NCBI RefSeq assembly: GCF_037975245.1 | Contig: NC_092580.1 | Location: forward strand, 7,848,501 to 7,912,500 | Length of the DNA stretch: 64,000 nt | Direction of reading: 5' to 3' | DNA from: Apostichopus japonicus | Lineage: Eukaryota > Echinodermata > Holothuroidea > Aspidochirotida > Stichopodidae | In this document: positions 1 to 14,200 of the stretch, piece after piece | Position numbering within the stretch: the first letter of the stretch is position 1 | How the letters are laid out: the number at the start of each line of letters is the position of its first letter | Translations under genes and position numbers: made by a program | The notes under the pieces: generated by a model | Seen by the model: only the letters and a program-made list of their open reading frames with translations | What the model was told of the DNA's origin: nothing | Database searches by the model: none

Positions 1-959
1 CTATGAAAGTGAACGTCGCATCTATGACAAGTTAAAGCAGCAACAGATATGGGCCACATCACTTTGCAATATGAACACGTCTCTTAGATACTGGATGTCA
101 ATCCAGTTAACGTTCCATGCTACCATTCTATAGGTCACCAATGGGTCACGAGATCACTCTATTTACTAACGTGATTTTACCTCTTTCGGGAAGATATTAA
201 TCTTGTGCTGGAAGACACCGTTTTCCCTTCGAAGTATTTCTTGAAAGGAAAGATGAATGGTCGCTGTGGTGTTTGGTAACAGATTCACACTGGTTTCAAA
301 TTTAAGTAGGTCATTTATACTGTGAATAAATGATTCGGAAATATCACAGCTTGGAACGACTTTATTAAACAAATCAGAGAAAAAAGTGATAGCTCTAAGT
401 TCCATTTTAAAGACAATCATAAATTATTGCCTGCACGTGAAAAGACGAAATCTATGACTTTTACGACATACATGTTATTTATTCACTGCCAAGCTTAGAG
501 AAAGCCGTTTTTTAATTGTTCTTCTTGGACTATAGTGATAAACCCAATTCTTAAATCAAATCTAATAAAATATTTTGAAAAATGTTTCATGAATAAAGCA
601 ACTAAATATTTCCGATTATAAACCTTATCTGCTGAGTGTTTACCTTTGCGTGACTTGACAGGCAGTCAGCCCTTGTCTCTTGGCTTCGTTGTAGGCCTTC
701 TGGGCTTCTTCCTTCTCACGAAGAACGGTCTGATAAACCCGACCCTTAATGACCCTAGTGTAATTGATAGTATATGGAATAGTCATGGGAAAGAAATCTC
801 ACCGCATAGTAAGTAACGAGTATTGGCATATATTTAAAAAGAAAGTGGCAAATAAGTGCCATAAATACAAACGTAGTATAAAAGTTTCTTTGGGACGCAG
901 CTTAATCGTTCACACAGAGTATTGATACATAGTACTCACATTAAGAACTCTCTAGTAGT

Positions 960-1330
960 CTCTATGTAGTATCCACACAGGGGACTCACATGCATAAGTC
1001 AGTGTGGATATGTTTTAATGTCCATATAAGGTATTTCACATGATGAAGGAACCAACAAGGATATATGTTAAAGTGTCCACACAAGGTACTCACATGATGA
1101 AGGAACCACCAAGGATATGTGTAAGTGTCCACACAAGGTACTTACATGGAAAAGTCACTGGTGATGTTCAGCTAAACGCATATGGTAACATCATGAAGAA
1201 GTTACTAGTGAGGGGCTAGCTGTACTCACATGGTACCCACTTATGATGTGTTTAGCTGTTCTCACATGGTAGCCACATGAACAACTTACAAATGATGTAT
1301 GCCACTGTACACACATGGTACTTACATGAA
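960..1330. repeat. Degenerate CACATG-rich tandem repeat in intron 2 of gene A
   Basis: The words TCCACACAAGGTACTCACATGATGAAGG, CACATGGTACCCAC and CACATGGTACTTACATGAAG recur in a degenerate tandem pattern of irregular period. The repeat reaches into the 3' end of the VIT exon: the donor side of exon 2 (TTCAT/GTAAG) resembles the repeat word ACTTACATG, so part of the array may derive from the exon-intron boundary. Confidence 0.5.
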
Positions 1331-2339
1331 GAAATCACTGATGAAAGCTCCTTTTGATAATCTGAACCGAAAGTCTGAGTCTTGAGACACACTTGCTTGG
1401 TTCTCTATTTCTGTTATCACAGTTGTACTGACATATCTAGCTGTGATGGTTGTCTCCACGTTAATGCTGTGGATCCATGGTTCGGGGTTCGTGGATGTTA
1501 ACTAAAAATGAGTGGGAAAACAGACATGGTCCTAGTGTAAGCTTGAAGTATTCTTCTCCATCTTTACATGTTAAAGTAAGAAAGTAACTAAAAGTTTCCT
1601 AGACTAATTTTTCTCTAAAGATGGTTCTGTACTAAGTCAAAGGATTTGTTCTTACAGATTTAGGGTAGAATCAACGTAAGTCATGGACGTTATTAGATCA
1701 GACAACTATGGAAGCAAAAAAAAAGGTGCCATAGCCCTGTATGGCATGTGTGAAAACGTTTGGTCTTCTATCCATATTTGTAAACTGAGTAATGTGAAAA
1801 TATACGTTATGCCTATAACAGTGGGAATTATTGTTTTACATTTAATACAGAACGACGATAGCACTATGCGTGTCAGTGTGATGTAATATTACTATTTTAA
1901 TGTAATTATTCAAGCAACTATTTATAGGCCTATACTGAGTAATACGTTTCCGCTTGCATGACTCGATTTTATATCAGACGTGACACCTGACATTATAGAA
2001 CAATAGTCAGGAAATTCCATAACCAATATAATAAACATTAGGATTGATTCCATAGATGTATATAACATAAGGAGGTGAGAAGGTTAACAAAAGATCATTT
2101 AAACAGAACTATTTTGAAGAAAAACCCAGGCATCATAATATGCTCAATGACCTTAAGCTGTGACTCAGTTTCCTAAAACTGCGAAAGCCGACAATTTGCC
2201 AGCAACTCAACCACTTATATAACACAGATAGATCCGTTATAAACTCATACGTTGGTATTATGATATATATTTACACTATACTGTACTACTGTTATTCTTA
2301 TAAGTGCAACTGTCCTTTTAACTCCGAATGTAACCTGTG

Positions 2340-4519
2340 CATTTGCTTGATTTACTCCTAACTAATTTGCGCCATACTTACAGACGGTGTTGTTGTTATT
2401 CCTTGCAAAGGAGAGTCACCACTCCCACTTCCACTCCAAATTTCCTTAAGGAGAAAAAGAACAAAGAATTATATTTTTTGGTACAAATAAAAAAACAATA
2501 GACAAGTACATTTATGTATATCATTATCAGAAATATCTTTCCTAACTTCCTAAAAAATGATTATGCATCGGAATGACAAAAGAAGGATCCGCCATGGTGC
2601 CAACTACTTTAGGTACCCCGCTGCGGATACTTTAGGTAACATCACATAAATAGATATGCGCTACATACTTACAGAAGGCGTTGTTGTTATTCCTTGCCAA
2701 AGAGTGTCACCACTCCCACTTCCACTCCCACTTTCCTTCAGGAGAAAAAGAGCAAGGAAACATATTTTTCGGTAATACAAAACAGTAGACAAGTATATTT
2801 TTAAATACTTTTATCAGTAATATACTTCCTAACTTCCTAAAAATGATTATGCATCGGGGTGACAAAGCAAGGATCAGCCCGGGTGACAACTATATGTACT
2901 CCACTGCGCTGTACTTCAGACAACATGCCAGAGATAAGATATATGCGCCATATACTTACATACGACGTTGTTGTTATTCCTTGCCAAAGAGTGTCACCAC
3001 TCCCACTCGCACTTTCCTTAAGGAGAAAAGAGAAAAGAATCATATTGTTCGGTGCTCAAAACAATGAACAAGAACATTTATATATATTATCAACAGAAAT
3101 ATCTTTCCTAACTTCCTAAAAATGATTATGAATCGGGTGACACAAGAAGGATCCGCTGGGTGCCAACTATTCTAGGTACACTGTTCTAGGTACACATGTT
3201 ATATCACAGAAAGAGATATGCGCTATATACTTACAGAAGGCGTTCCGGTTATTCCTTGCCACAGAAAGTCACCACTCCCACTTCCACTCCCACTTCCACT
3301 CCCACTTTCCTTAAGGGGGAAAGAATAAATAATCACATTTTTCGGTGCTACAAACCAATAGACAAATATATTTATATATATATATCAGTATCAGGAATTC
3401 TTTCCTAACATCCTACACATGATTATGCAACGGGGTGACACAAGAAGGATCCAACTGGGTGCCATTCTAGGTACCCCGCTGCACTGTGCTTCAGGTTATA
3501 TCACAGAAACAAATATGCGCCATATACTTGCAGACGGCGTTGTTGTTATTCCTTGCCAAAGAGTGTCACCACTCCCACTCGCACTTTCCTTAATGAGTTA
3601 AACAACAAAGAATCATATTTTTCAGTGCTACAAAACAATAGACAAGTACATATATAAACACCCTTTATCAGGAATATCCTAAAAATGATGATACATCGGG
3701 GTGACAAAAGAAGGATACGCCTGGGTACCAACTATGTTAGGTACCCAGCTGCGCTCTTCTTCGTGTTATACCACAGAAAGAGATATGTACTTACATACGG
3801 CGTTGTTGGTATGCCACCACTCCCACTTCCACTTTCCTTAATGAGAAAAAGAACAAAGAATCATATTGTTCAGTGCTACAAAATAATAGACAGGTATATT
3901 TTTAAATACTTGTTATCATGAACATCTTTCGTAACTTTCCAAAAATGATTATGCGTCGGGACGAAAAAGAAAGGATCCGCCCTGATGCCAATTATTCGAG
4001 GTACCCTACTGCGCTGTATACTTCAGGTTATATCACGGAAATTAATATGCGCTATATACTTACAGACGGCTTTGATGTTATTTCTTGCAAAAGAGTGACA
4101 CCACTCCCAATTTCCTTAAGGAGAAAATGAGCAAAGAATCATATTGTTCGGTGCTACAAAACAATAGGCTAGTATATATATTAATAAATACCATGATCAG
4201 GAATATCCTTCCAACTTCCTAAAATTGATTATAAATCGGGGTGACAAAACAAGGATTCGCCCGGGTGCCAACTATTCTAGGTACCCCGCTGCACTGTGCT
4301 TCATGTTATATCACAGAAAGAGATATGCGCTATATACTTACAGACGGCGTTGTTGTAATGTCCTGCCAAATAGAGTCACCACTCCCACTCCCACTTTCCT
4401 TAAGGAGAAAAAGAACAAAGAATCATATTTTTCAGTGCTATCAAACAATAGACTAGTACATTTATAAATACTATTATCAGGAATATCTTTCCTCACTTCC
4501 TAATAACGATTATACATCA

Positions 4520-4520
<1 letters not shown>
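2340..4520. repeat. 280-bp satellite array, left copy
   Basis: Eight diverged tandem monomers. The landmark ATGATTATGCATCGGG-type word recurs near 2557, 2841, 3121, 3419, 3685, 3946, 4226 and 4505, giving periods of about 261-299 bp. Each monomer also carries AAGGATCCGCC, a GGTACC site, a TCACAGA(A)ATAGATATGCGC block, a CACTCCCACTTCC pyrimidine tract and a short (AT)n. The same monomer family forms the larger array at 42.8-48.7 kb. Small ORFs in it repeat monomer by monomer and are by-products of the repeat. Confidence 0.9.
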
Positions 4521-5930
<1,410 letters not shown>

Positions 5931-6159
5931 TGCAATGGAGGTAAACGACAAAGGCAAATGAATATATATAATTGCCTTACTCTAGAGATCAAACATGATG
6001 CTAACCAACTCGAAATCATTTGTGACTCCTAAAGCCGGATCTCGAAAGAGAAGGCAAAATATGTCACCATAAACAGAACTAGTATTGTTCGATACAGGTG
6101 ACAAACGCCTACTGTGGAATTACGACCTTCCTTACCGGTTTCGAACCTCTGGACATACA

Positions 6160-6245
6160 ATCAGCGTGCATAGCCTAGTGGTTAGGGTGTCCGCGTACAG
6201 AGCGGAAGGCCCGTGGTTCGAATCCTGGTGGAGGCTGAAAGTTTT
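6160..6245 (+). repeat. tRNA-like SINE head
   Basis: A box-like TAGCCTAGTGGTTAGG and B box GGTTCGAATCC are spaced as in a tRNA gene. The acceptor and T stems do not pair properly (the T-stem flanks CGTGG and CCTGG mismatch), so this is better read as the head of a tRNA-derived SINE than a functional tRNA. It is followed by a T-rich stretch and then (AT)n and (GGAT)n microsatellites. Confidence 0.5.
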
Positions 6246-6283
6246 TTCACTGTTCTTGATTTTCCAACTCATTACGATTTTCA

Positions 6284-6445
6284 TTTATATATATATATAT
6301 ATATATCTGTATATATATATATATATATTTATCTGTCTATATATCTATATCTGTCTATTGATGGATGGATGGATGGATGGTGGATAAATGGTGGATGGAT
6401 GGATGAATGGATGGATCGATGGATGGATCGATGGATTGATCTAGG
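6284..6445. repeat. (AT)n then (GGAT)n microsatellites
   Basis: Short AT runs at 6284-6352 are followed by GGAT tetranucleotide repeats with GTGGATAAAT and GATC variants to about 6440. The ORFs crossing this region take their YIYIYI and WMDGWMD strings from the repeats. Confidence 0.85.
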
Positions 6446-8238
6446 TTGTATATTTGCCTACTTTGTGCATCACTTTTCACATGAGGATATCGTAATGTTT
6501 ACGGGTCTATATAGCTCAGACGAAACTGGCCATGGCTTCTGTTATTCATCAAATAAGAGAGTTGAATCATTTAAACTTAGGGAAAACAACAATAACGCCA
6601 AACGATTCGTTCATGAAGAATCCACCCCTCCCCATATTACACTCGATATGTTCTATGATACGTCATATTTTATTTTATAGCTGCTAATTTTATTCTAGAT
6701 GATGGGGCTATTCCAATACCGTTAGATCCACGATTACAAGGTATTTATCAAAGGTATTTGTGTCTGCTTTCAATATATTATAAAGTTCACTTTAATACTT
6801 TACGGTTGTTTTGTCCTCATTCTATATCGACCAATCGTGATTATATATATATATATTTGAACAATGAACAAATAAGAGGAAAAAATATGACATTGAACAA
6901 AGCAAATGCTTAAGTTTGGCCTTCTTTTTCAGATTTTCGCATTATGCCTATACATGTACGACCAATGTCATTAGAGCTAAGGCCACATGGTATTTATTAC
7001 AGGCCGGAATTGGTGTATTAATTGTGTATAACATACGGGTATTCCAGTTCAATTTATCATCATACGTTAGCATCTCTCTTTCTTTGGAGCGCCAAACGTT
7101 CATGAATACAAATATTGGGGCGAATATCGCAGAACAGTTCGATTGGACCAATTGCAACGTTCAGTGACTATTGCCTCAATCACTTTATTGAAGTAGGAAA
7201 ACTTGTAAATACAAAGAGTCGCGCAAACCTTTTTTTATATCATGCAAATAGGAAATCAAAAATTGTCTAATAAAGCATAAAAGTATTGTCTGCAAGTTCG
7301 GCTGGGCAATGTTCATGCCACTGATTTAGGCTTTATTTTTAGAATACCTGCAATGACACAAAATATTACAATTTGGTGAAGGTTGGTCTTCAGTCATGAT
7401 AAGTTTGAGGTCAAGGTCTTTGTATAACCAGGCCATACACGATAATGATAATAAGAGTGTGACGTCACTACAGCATGAATGATAATGTTGACCACTGCCA
7501 ATTCTGTTTATTGATGAAGCATTTCGGTTAAACTAAGCCGTGTATAGTTGATAGACATGACATTACAACATTTACAAGAATGATTTGATCCAAAGATAAG
7601 CCATTACAAAGAATATAAATATGTCGGTAATTGCAATCATGTTTATTCAGTGGTATGACAATCAACAAACAAAGCAGTGAGAAGAAGAAGAGTAAATAAT
7701 ATCCATAATAAGGTTTGTGATTGCTTTAAACAATAAACCCTTTCTTAAATTAAGGAACTTTTTTAATGTATTTGTCCCCGAAAAATAAAATGAAAAGTAA
7801 TAAATCTACACTCGGATCCAGGGGAGGTGTGAGAGTATAATCCCGACGCCCCACCCCCTCCCTTCAACCCTATGAACATATAAGAATAAAAGTATAGTTA
7901 TTAGCACAAACTAGTGTTTAGACATAGGTATATAGACGTAATATATATAACCTACGTAAACCTAACGTCTATTTTTTTCTGCAAGGAGGAGGGGCTTGGA
8001 GGAGCCCCTCCCAATATGGAAGTTGGCTGTAACGATCCCAGGACCACTCCTCGCCTTAAAATCCTTGATATACCCTTACATGTTTTAAATATGTATATCA
8101 ATGACTCTCATTTAATGTTTCATCTTGTAAACATATCATTACAAATTAAACCGTAGTCTAAAACAACTAAAAAAAAAGAGACTTTGTAGCTAAACGAAAA
8201 TGTCAGAAATATATATTTTTTTAATTTGCTTTTTCTCT
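6446..8238. other. Intergenic region between ITIH genes A and B
   Basis: About 1.8 kb with no coding exon that I can support. It contains a short hairpin, GGAGGGGCTT with AGCCCCTCC, at about 7983-8010. The rest is AT-rich and unremarkable. Confidence 0.5.
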
Positions 8239-11200
8239 TCAAAAAAAGTCAGTCATTTCATCAAAAAGTTTAGGCACTATATATTGTTCTGTTTTCCCAT
8301 CAAGATAGACATCTGATCTTGCCCACCAACATTTGTAGCCACGGAGAGAGAACTTGTCTCGCTGGTACACGTAGGCCTTCTCCTCCTCCTCCTCCTCCTC
8401 CTCCTCCTCCTCCTCCTCCTCCTCCTCCTCCTCCATCTCCTCCTCCTCCTTGGTGCCGAAGTTCATCTTTGCCTGGATCTTTCCAGTCTTGGAGTTACGA
8501 GATTCATCCATTATCGTCAAAGCCTTTCTTTGAAATTGTCCTGTAAAGATAATGGGTCAGGAATATTATACAATTCTACACCTGGAGTTTTTAATATAAA
8601 ATACCAAGTCAACGTGTAACGATAGTGGAATAGTTTTCGGATTGAAGGAGGGGGGGGGATGGGAGTAGGGTTAATATACTTGGAAGTGTTATTAACCTTT
8701 TGAAATTCACCAGGCTGTTTCATTTTATACCCACTCCCCCCTCCTCCCTGCCCAATCACAAAACACCTTCTTACTGTATAATGGAAAACCATTATAGTAA
8801 GATCCATTGAATTTCCTAAAAAAAGAACACTTACCCACAATTCCATGGATCCGGTTTGAGAAGCCTTCTCCTTTAACCAGAAAGAAATCAAAGTGCGTAG
8901 GGTGGTCTTTCCAGATGAGTCGTTGAATATTCATAACGATGTCATTACCACGTGATATCGTGACCAGACCCTTGGCTTGTATAGCAACGGTGTATTCGCC
9001 AAGTATGATATCCCTCTTCTTTCTCCACGAGTAAGACACCTCAGAATCTACTAACACTTGCAGGGGTGCAATGGTTACCCTATGGTGCCCTAACTTCACC
9101 CCAATACGGTTAAAGAAGGTATTCTTTGTGGTACTGTTTGATGAATCTCCGTTCATTGTGAATGGCCACATCTTAGCGTTCACAAGAATGTCTGAGGAAT
9201 CAAGTTTATGCAGGGAGAAAGGTTTCTTTGACAAATTTACGAAAATTTCGGATTTTTTTAAATATTTAATCTAATGTACCTGGTTAACTTTAATCTCCTT
9301 GTCTCAAATATACGTGAACGAAGATTACATTGCATGTTGGTTATAGTTAATTTGTATAATTTTATATTATCCAATGGTTTATTTTAGCTTTCGAGATATA
9401 AACTCGTTTAATCCATGTTTCTTGAAATAAGAGCTATAGTCCACCTTTTACAACAATTAAAAATTTCTTGTTAGTTTCATCCACAATTCCGAATTCAGTT
9501 TGAAATAACATATGGTTCTTTTGAAACCAGGGCGTGACTATTTTGCGAGCACATGGGCCATACATACGGTTTGGGTTCCCTCAGTTAAACCTATATTAGG
9601 CAACCAAAACAGTCGTGCGATGATCAGGCCATTTTTATTGTATTTTGACTATATGCCAATCAACTACCTCTTTCGGGTGTAGGAAGGAGGGCATGGGCCA
9701 TGTATAAATTTTGTGGGGCCCCAATTAATCTTAAGCCAAACCAGTTAGGCGTTGTGTATATATCTGTGGCTTTACTTCATATTTACTGTCTCTTGATATG
9801 TTTATGTGTCGTCAATCGACTTCATTTTTATAGAGTCTTTAGTTTCGCTGAGGGTGTCTAAAATTATTTCAAACTCAGGCTAAAATTTGTCCTCGTTACT
9901 TACCCAAACGTTTGTCAGTCAGAAGATTAACAATGGTCCCTTTCTCACCGTGAACATCAAAGCAAATAGTTATATTGGTGTTTGGAAGATCAATCACAAA
10001 GTGCGGATCGCCAAATACTTTAAGGAGAATTTGAGAAAGGAGAATAAAGCATTAAATCATTTCTCAGACAAACTTGGAATTATAAGAAACAGTATTAGAT
10101 TGGCCATCTGCGTCAATTAATTATTTAATTAACTAATCATATTAACAAACTTACTCAGTCCATCATTAAAGAAGTATTTTTAATTTTGACAAAAATACCT
10201 GTCGAAATTTGATCAGTCCGACAGCTATATATGTATTCGTTGATTTATTCTTGTCAAAAAAAAATGCACAATTGAGGATAACATTTGGTTTTACTATTTA
10301 ACTTAACCCAGAAATATCCATCTTAAATGTCTTCTTTATTAATTAATTGATTTGTATTTATGTTTCTTTGTTTAATGTTGTCTTTCTCTTTCATACCACC
10401 TCCTAATAGTAGCGACGACATGATATTAATCTTATCATCCAATCTGTCTAATGTTTAAACTTGACCAAGTCGTTTTTAATAAAAACAAGAATTCTTTACC
10501 TCTTGAAAAAGCAGTGTGGTACCGACCAGTGAACAACTCCTCTGGTTCAGCTGAAATGATATTTAAACTACTGGAATGAAGTTTCAAGAAATTCAGTTCT
10601 CGATAATGTTGGCTTGGAGTGATAATGTCCGCCACAGACAATTTTCGTCCTCGCGTATAGGCTACGTCTAACCCTGGTTTAATTTTAAGACGAAGATAAC
10701 CGAACCATCACCCTTAACTTATGTCATGGATATATTCTTGATAGAGAAAACCCTTCTCCAATTCACACTCTCAGCCCTCCTCTTTCCCTCCCTCATCCCT
10801 TTAGGAAAGATAAGCTATGGAACATTATCTGACACATTTACGCAACTTACGTAGTCTGGCTGCCAACGCATGGGGGAAGCGTGGATCCTCGTATGGAGGG
10901 GTGTAGAAGAGTAGGGCAGAGAGTGGGGTTACCAGATGGTACTGCAGAGATAATTGCAAAGCTTCTTTTCTTAGTGATTCTATGAGCTTAGGGGAAGTCT
11001 CCAGCTGAATCTGTTGTAGTAGTTCCTTGATCATGAGGTGTGCCCATATTTTCTCCGTGTAGTCTTCGACCACATTAGGCATTGGTGGCATCTGTAGATT
11101 GGCATAAGTGAAAGAGAAGATAATTACTTGAATTACTTTTGCTCTTTGGGGACAGAAATAATTGCAGACTACCGACAAATACAGAATATTGATCAAAATC

Positions 11201-14200
11201 ACACAGAACAGCTGGTTTTCCATGTGGTAGCTTGTATAGTATACAGATCATGACTTAAGATCTCAAATGACTTTTCATGACAATCATCATGATATTAACA
11301 TCGGATTCCCTGATGGTGCTGCCACCCCCACCCACCCCCCCCTCCCTCATCGCCAAACCGATAAGTATATTTCATATTAGTACAGTATGTATTAGTAGGT
11401 ACAATTTTCTCAGTTCGCTTCTCACCTCCGCAATGTCTTGAGAGACAGGTACATTAATGAGCCCATCGGCGGAATTGGCATTGAGTAGACCAACCACAGC
11501 CGGACCATTAAAGTCGTCACTGATCTTCCCTGCAATTATGATTTCCTTCCCGTTGAAGATGCTAACGAATTCGCTCTGTGTTAGAGTCTCGCTCGGTATT
11601 GCCTCTTCCCCATACGTCACTCTTACGTTATATAACAATGGTGAAGCTACTTCTTGAAAGAATCCTTCCATCTGTGAGGCAGCGTGTTGTTCGTTGGTCA
11701 CCCTTCGATAAACTCCCTGGTTGCGTACCGCTAGACGGTATAGTAATTGCTCGTCTACGTCAGCTCCGAACCCGATACAAAACAAGACCGCGTTGCCGTC
11801 TATCGCATTCGTCACGGATTCCAAGATGACATCAGGACTGGTTTCACCGACGCTTGGGACGCCGTCCGTCATAAAAATAATCGCATCGAATGTTGAGCTA
11901 TCGTCATCAAATTCGCTGGCTGCTTCAAGTAAAGCATTGTTAATATCGGTACCTAAAATGAAACATGTAAACAGTACATTATGAAAATTAATCAATGTTT
12001 TCGTCATCAACATCACTTATCGACATCGCCATCGTCATTGTCATAATAATCGCCAATAGCAATACAAAACTAATTGATTCATATTGAAGATGATGTAGTG
12101 AAACCTTACCTCCTGAGGCGTGCAGCGCATCAACAAAGATATCCACTTCTTGAACGGTTTCCTTAGTCACGGGAACAGGTTTCGCCTTCCAGGCCTGTAC
12201 CTGACTAGAGAACAGTACCAGATTGAAGAGATCCCGTTCTCGTAGCTGCCCAAAAATCGCTTTCAGAGAAATCTTCGTCTGTGTCAACTTATCACCGACC
12301 ATGGACCCACTAAGGTCTATGACGAAAACGACCTTCTTTGGTGCAGGGGGCAGGTCTTCGGGAGAGATGAAGTGAGCAAAGTATCCATTATTGATCTAGA
12401 ACAATGAAAATTAATCAAAGTGAGACACCTAAATAGCAATGCTTTTCGTGTGCTTCGTATAGTAGAATAATATATGTCTGACGAGTCTTTTTCTCTTACA
12501 TTCGTATTGGACATAAGCGCCAAATGCATCGTTTTTCCCTGTAGCTGTGTTCTATATTTACAAAATGAGACCCGTGGTAGAGCGTGTTGAGTAGGGTGGA
12601 TTGGACGGGACGGGGTTGGGTGAGTTGAAACGTGGAGGGGAGGGGTGGGGCGTCGTGGAACGGCGGTGTGGAGTGGCCGGGGTGGGGTGGGGTGGTGCGG
12701 GGTGTCCCGTTATAGGGTGAAGGATTATGCAGTTCTATATTGAGATATGTCAGTCTATAGCCATTATTTCCCCTATTTGTTAGTTACCTCAATTCTTCCT
12801 TCCAGAGGTCGATGTACCAAATCGTATTTTACCACAAAGACTCCATTGATACCGTGTTCTGGATCAACTTGTCGCTGTTCATAAGCCGATGGGATGAATC
12901 GAACACTGGCTTTAATCATTCCTTCCTCGAAATTCTTCTCGATACTTGATTCTAGATCGTCGGTCTTCGGTATCCAGAAAGCGTTCAGGGATTTAAGACC
13001 CTGGGTTTCCATTAAAAATGCTTCTACCTTCAAGTCTTCCACAATCTAGAAGAGATATAAAAGAAAATTAGAAAGCCTGTAACGTCAGAAAGATGGTATA
13101 TATTTATAAAATGAAAGAACAAATATCAATTATTGTTGGGATGGAATTAATATCTGTGACACTATGTTATTTTCAATACAATCTCTCTAACACTATAAGT
13201 TCTATATATGAACAAATAACGACTAAAGAAACTAAAATGGATACTTCCAGTCGTAGAGGCTTTGTGATATCCTCTTAATCTCATGTGTGAGAGAACAGAA
13301 ACACTTTGGGCTTTGATATCTCCAACGACATTTGCGGCCAACTTGTTTGGTGCAGTGTTCTAACATAAAATTTCCCAATACTAGTTTTATAATATTTTAA
13401 CGGTTGAATCTCTACCTTCTTTACGATAGGATAATCCATAAGAAGAGCCTAGGTCAGGATCCTGGGACTTTCATATTAACGATCCCCCTCTTAGAAAGTT
13501 TCTTAATTTTTCCTTCAGTATGTTATGCAAACGGGAATTCATAGTTCCTCCCCCTATTTTTACCGGGCCCCGGATTCCGTCACAGCTACATCCTTTACCC
13601 TTCCCCTCTCCCTCCCCATCCCCATACCCCACCCCACCCCCTCATCCACCTGTGGTTCGTGGACTATTCAAATTTTCAAAAATCATCTTGACAGCTATTC
13701 ACCGATACTTTATATCAAATTCTATTTGAAAAAATTACACAAACCTGTCCAGGAGCAATGTGGACCCTATGCGTAAATTCACCATCCTCACTTCTGAGTA
13801 GCTCGTCGTAAGTGAGGTGAAACGTCACTGTTGATCCAGGGGCCACGTCCAGGTCAACTTGAAATTTCAATGGGCTTCCGCTTTGGGAATGTTAATTTCA
13901 AATATTTTGTTTAATGAAAAAATACTTATTAAAAATGAATTTGTAAAAATTCATATATTCGTCCTAAGATCAAAAGAGAACAAACGGAACAGTACATAAG
14001 GTGTATTTTGTAGAATGTTTAGTCGACATGAGATAAGAAGCAACATACTATTTAGGGCATAATCGAGTATCGGAATAAACATACATTAGAGTTCCGTTCT
14101 TAACTTAATCCAACACCTGACCCAAATAGATATATATATATATAGAAAGCAAGCAACATCCAGTTACCTAGAAAAGTTTAAAAAAGTGAAAATACGATAT

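Noticed and set aside
6085-6680. Two overlapping ORFs of 100 and 155 codons
   Set aside because: They run through a SINE head and AT/GGAT microsatellites; the YIYIYI and WMDGW strings are repeat translations.
8319-8546. Plus-strand ORF with a long proline run
   Set aside because: It is the complement of the GAG repeat in ITIH exon 12; the minus-strand frame has family motifs on both sides.
11457-11984. Plus-strand ORFs of 66-87 codons
   Set aside because: They are antisense shadows of the VWA exon of ITIH gene B.
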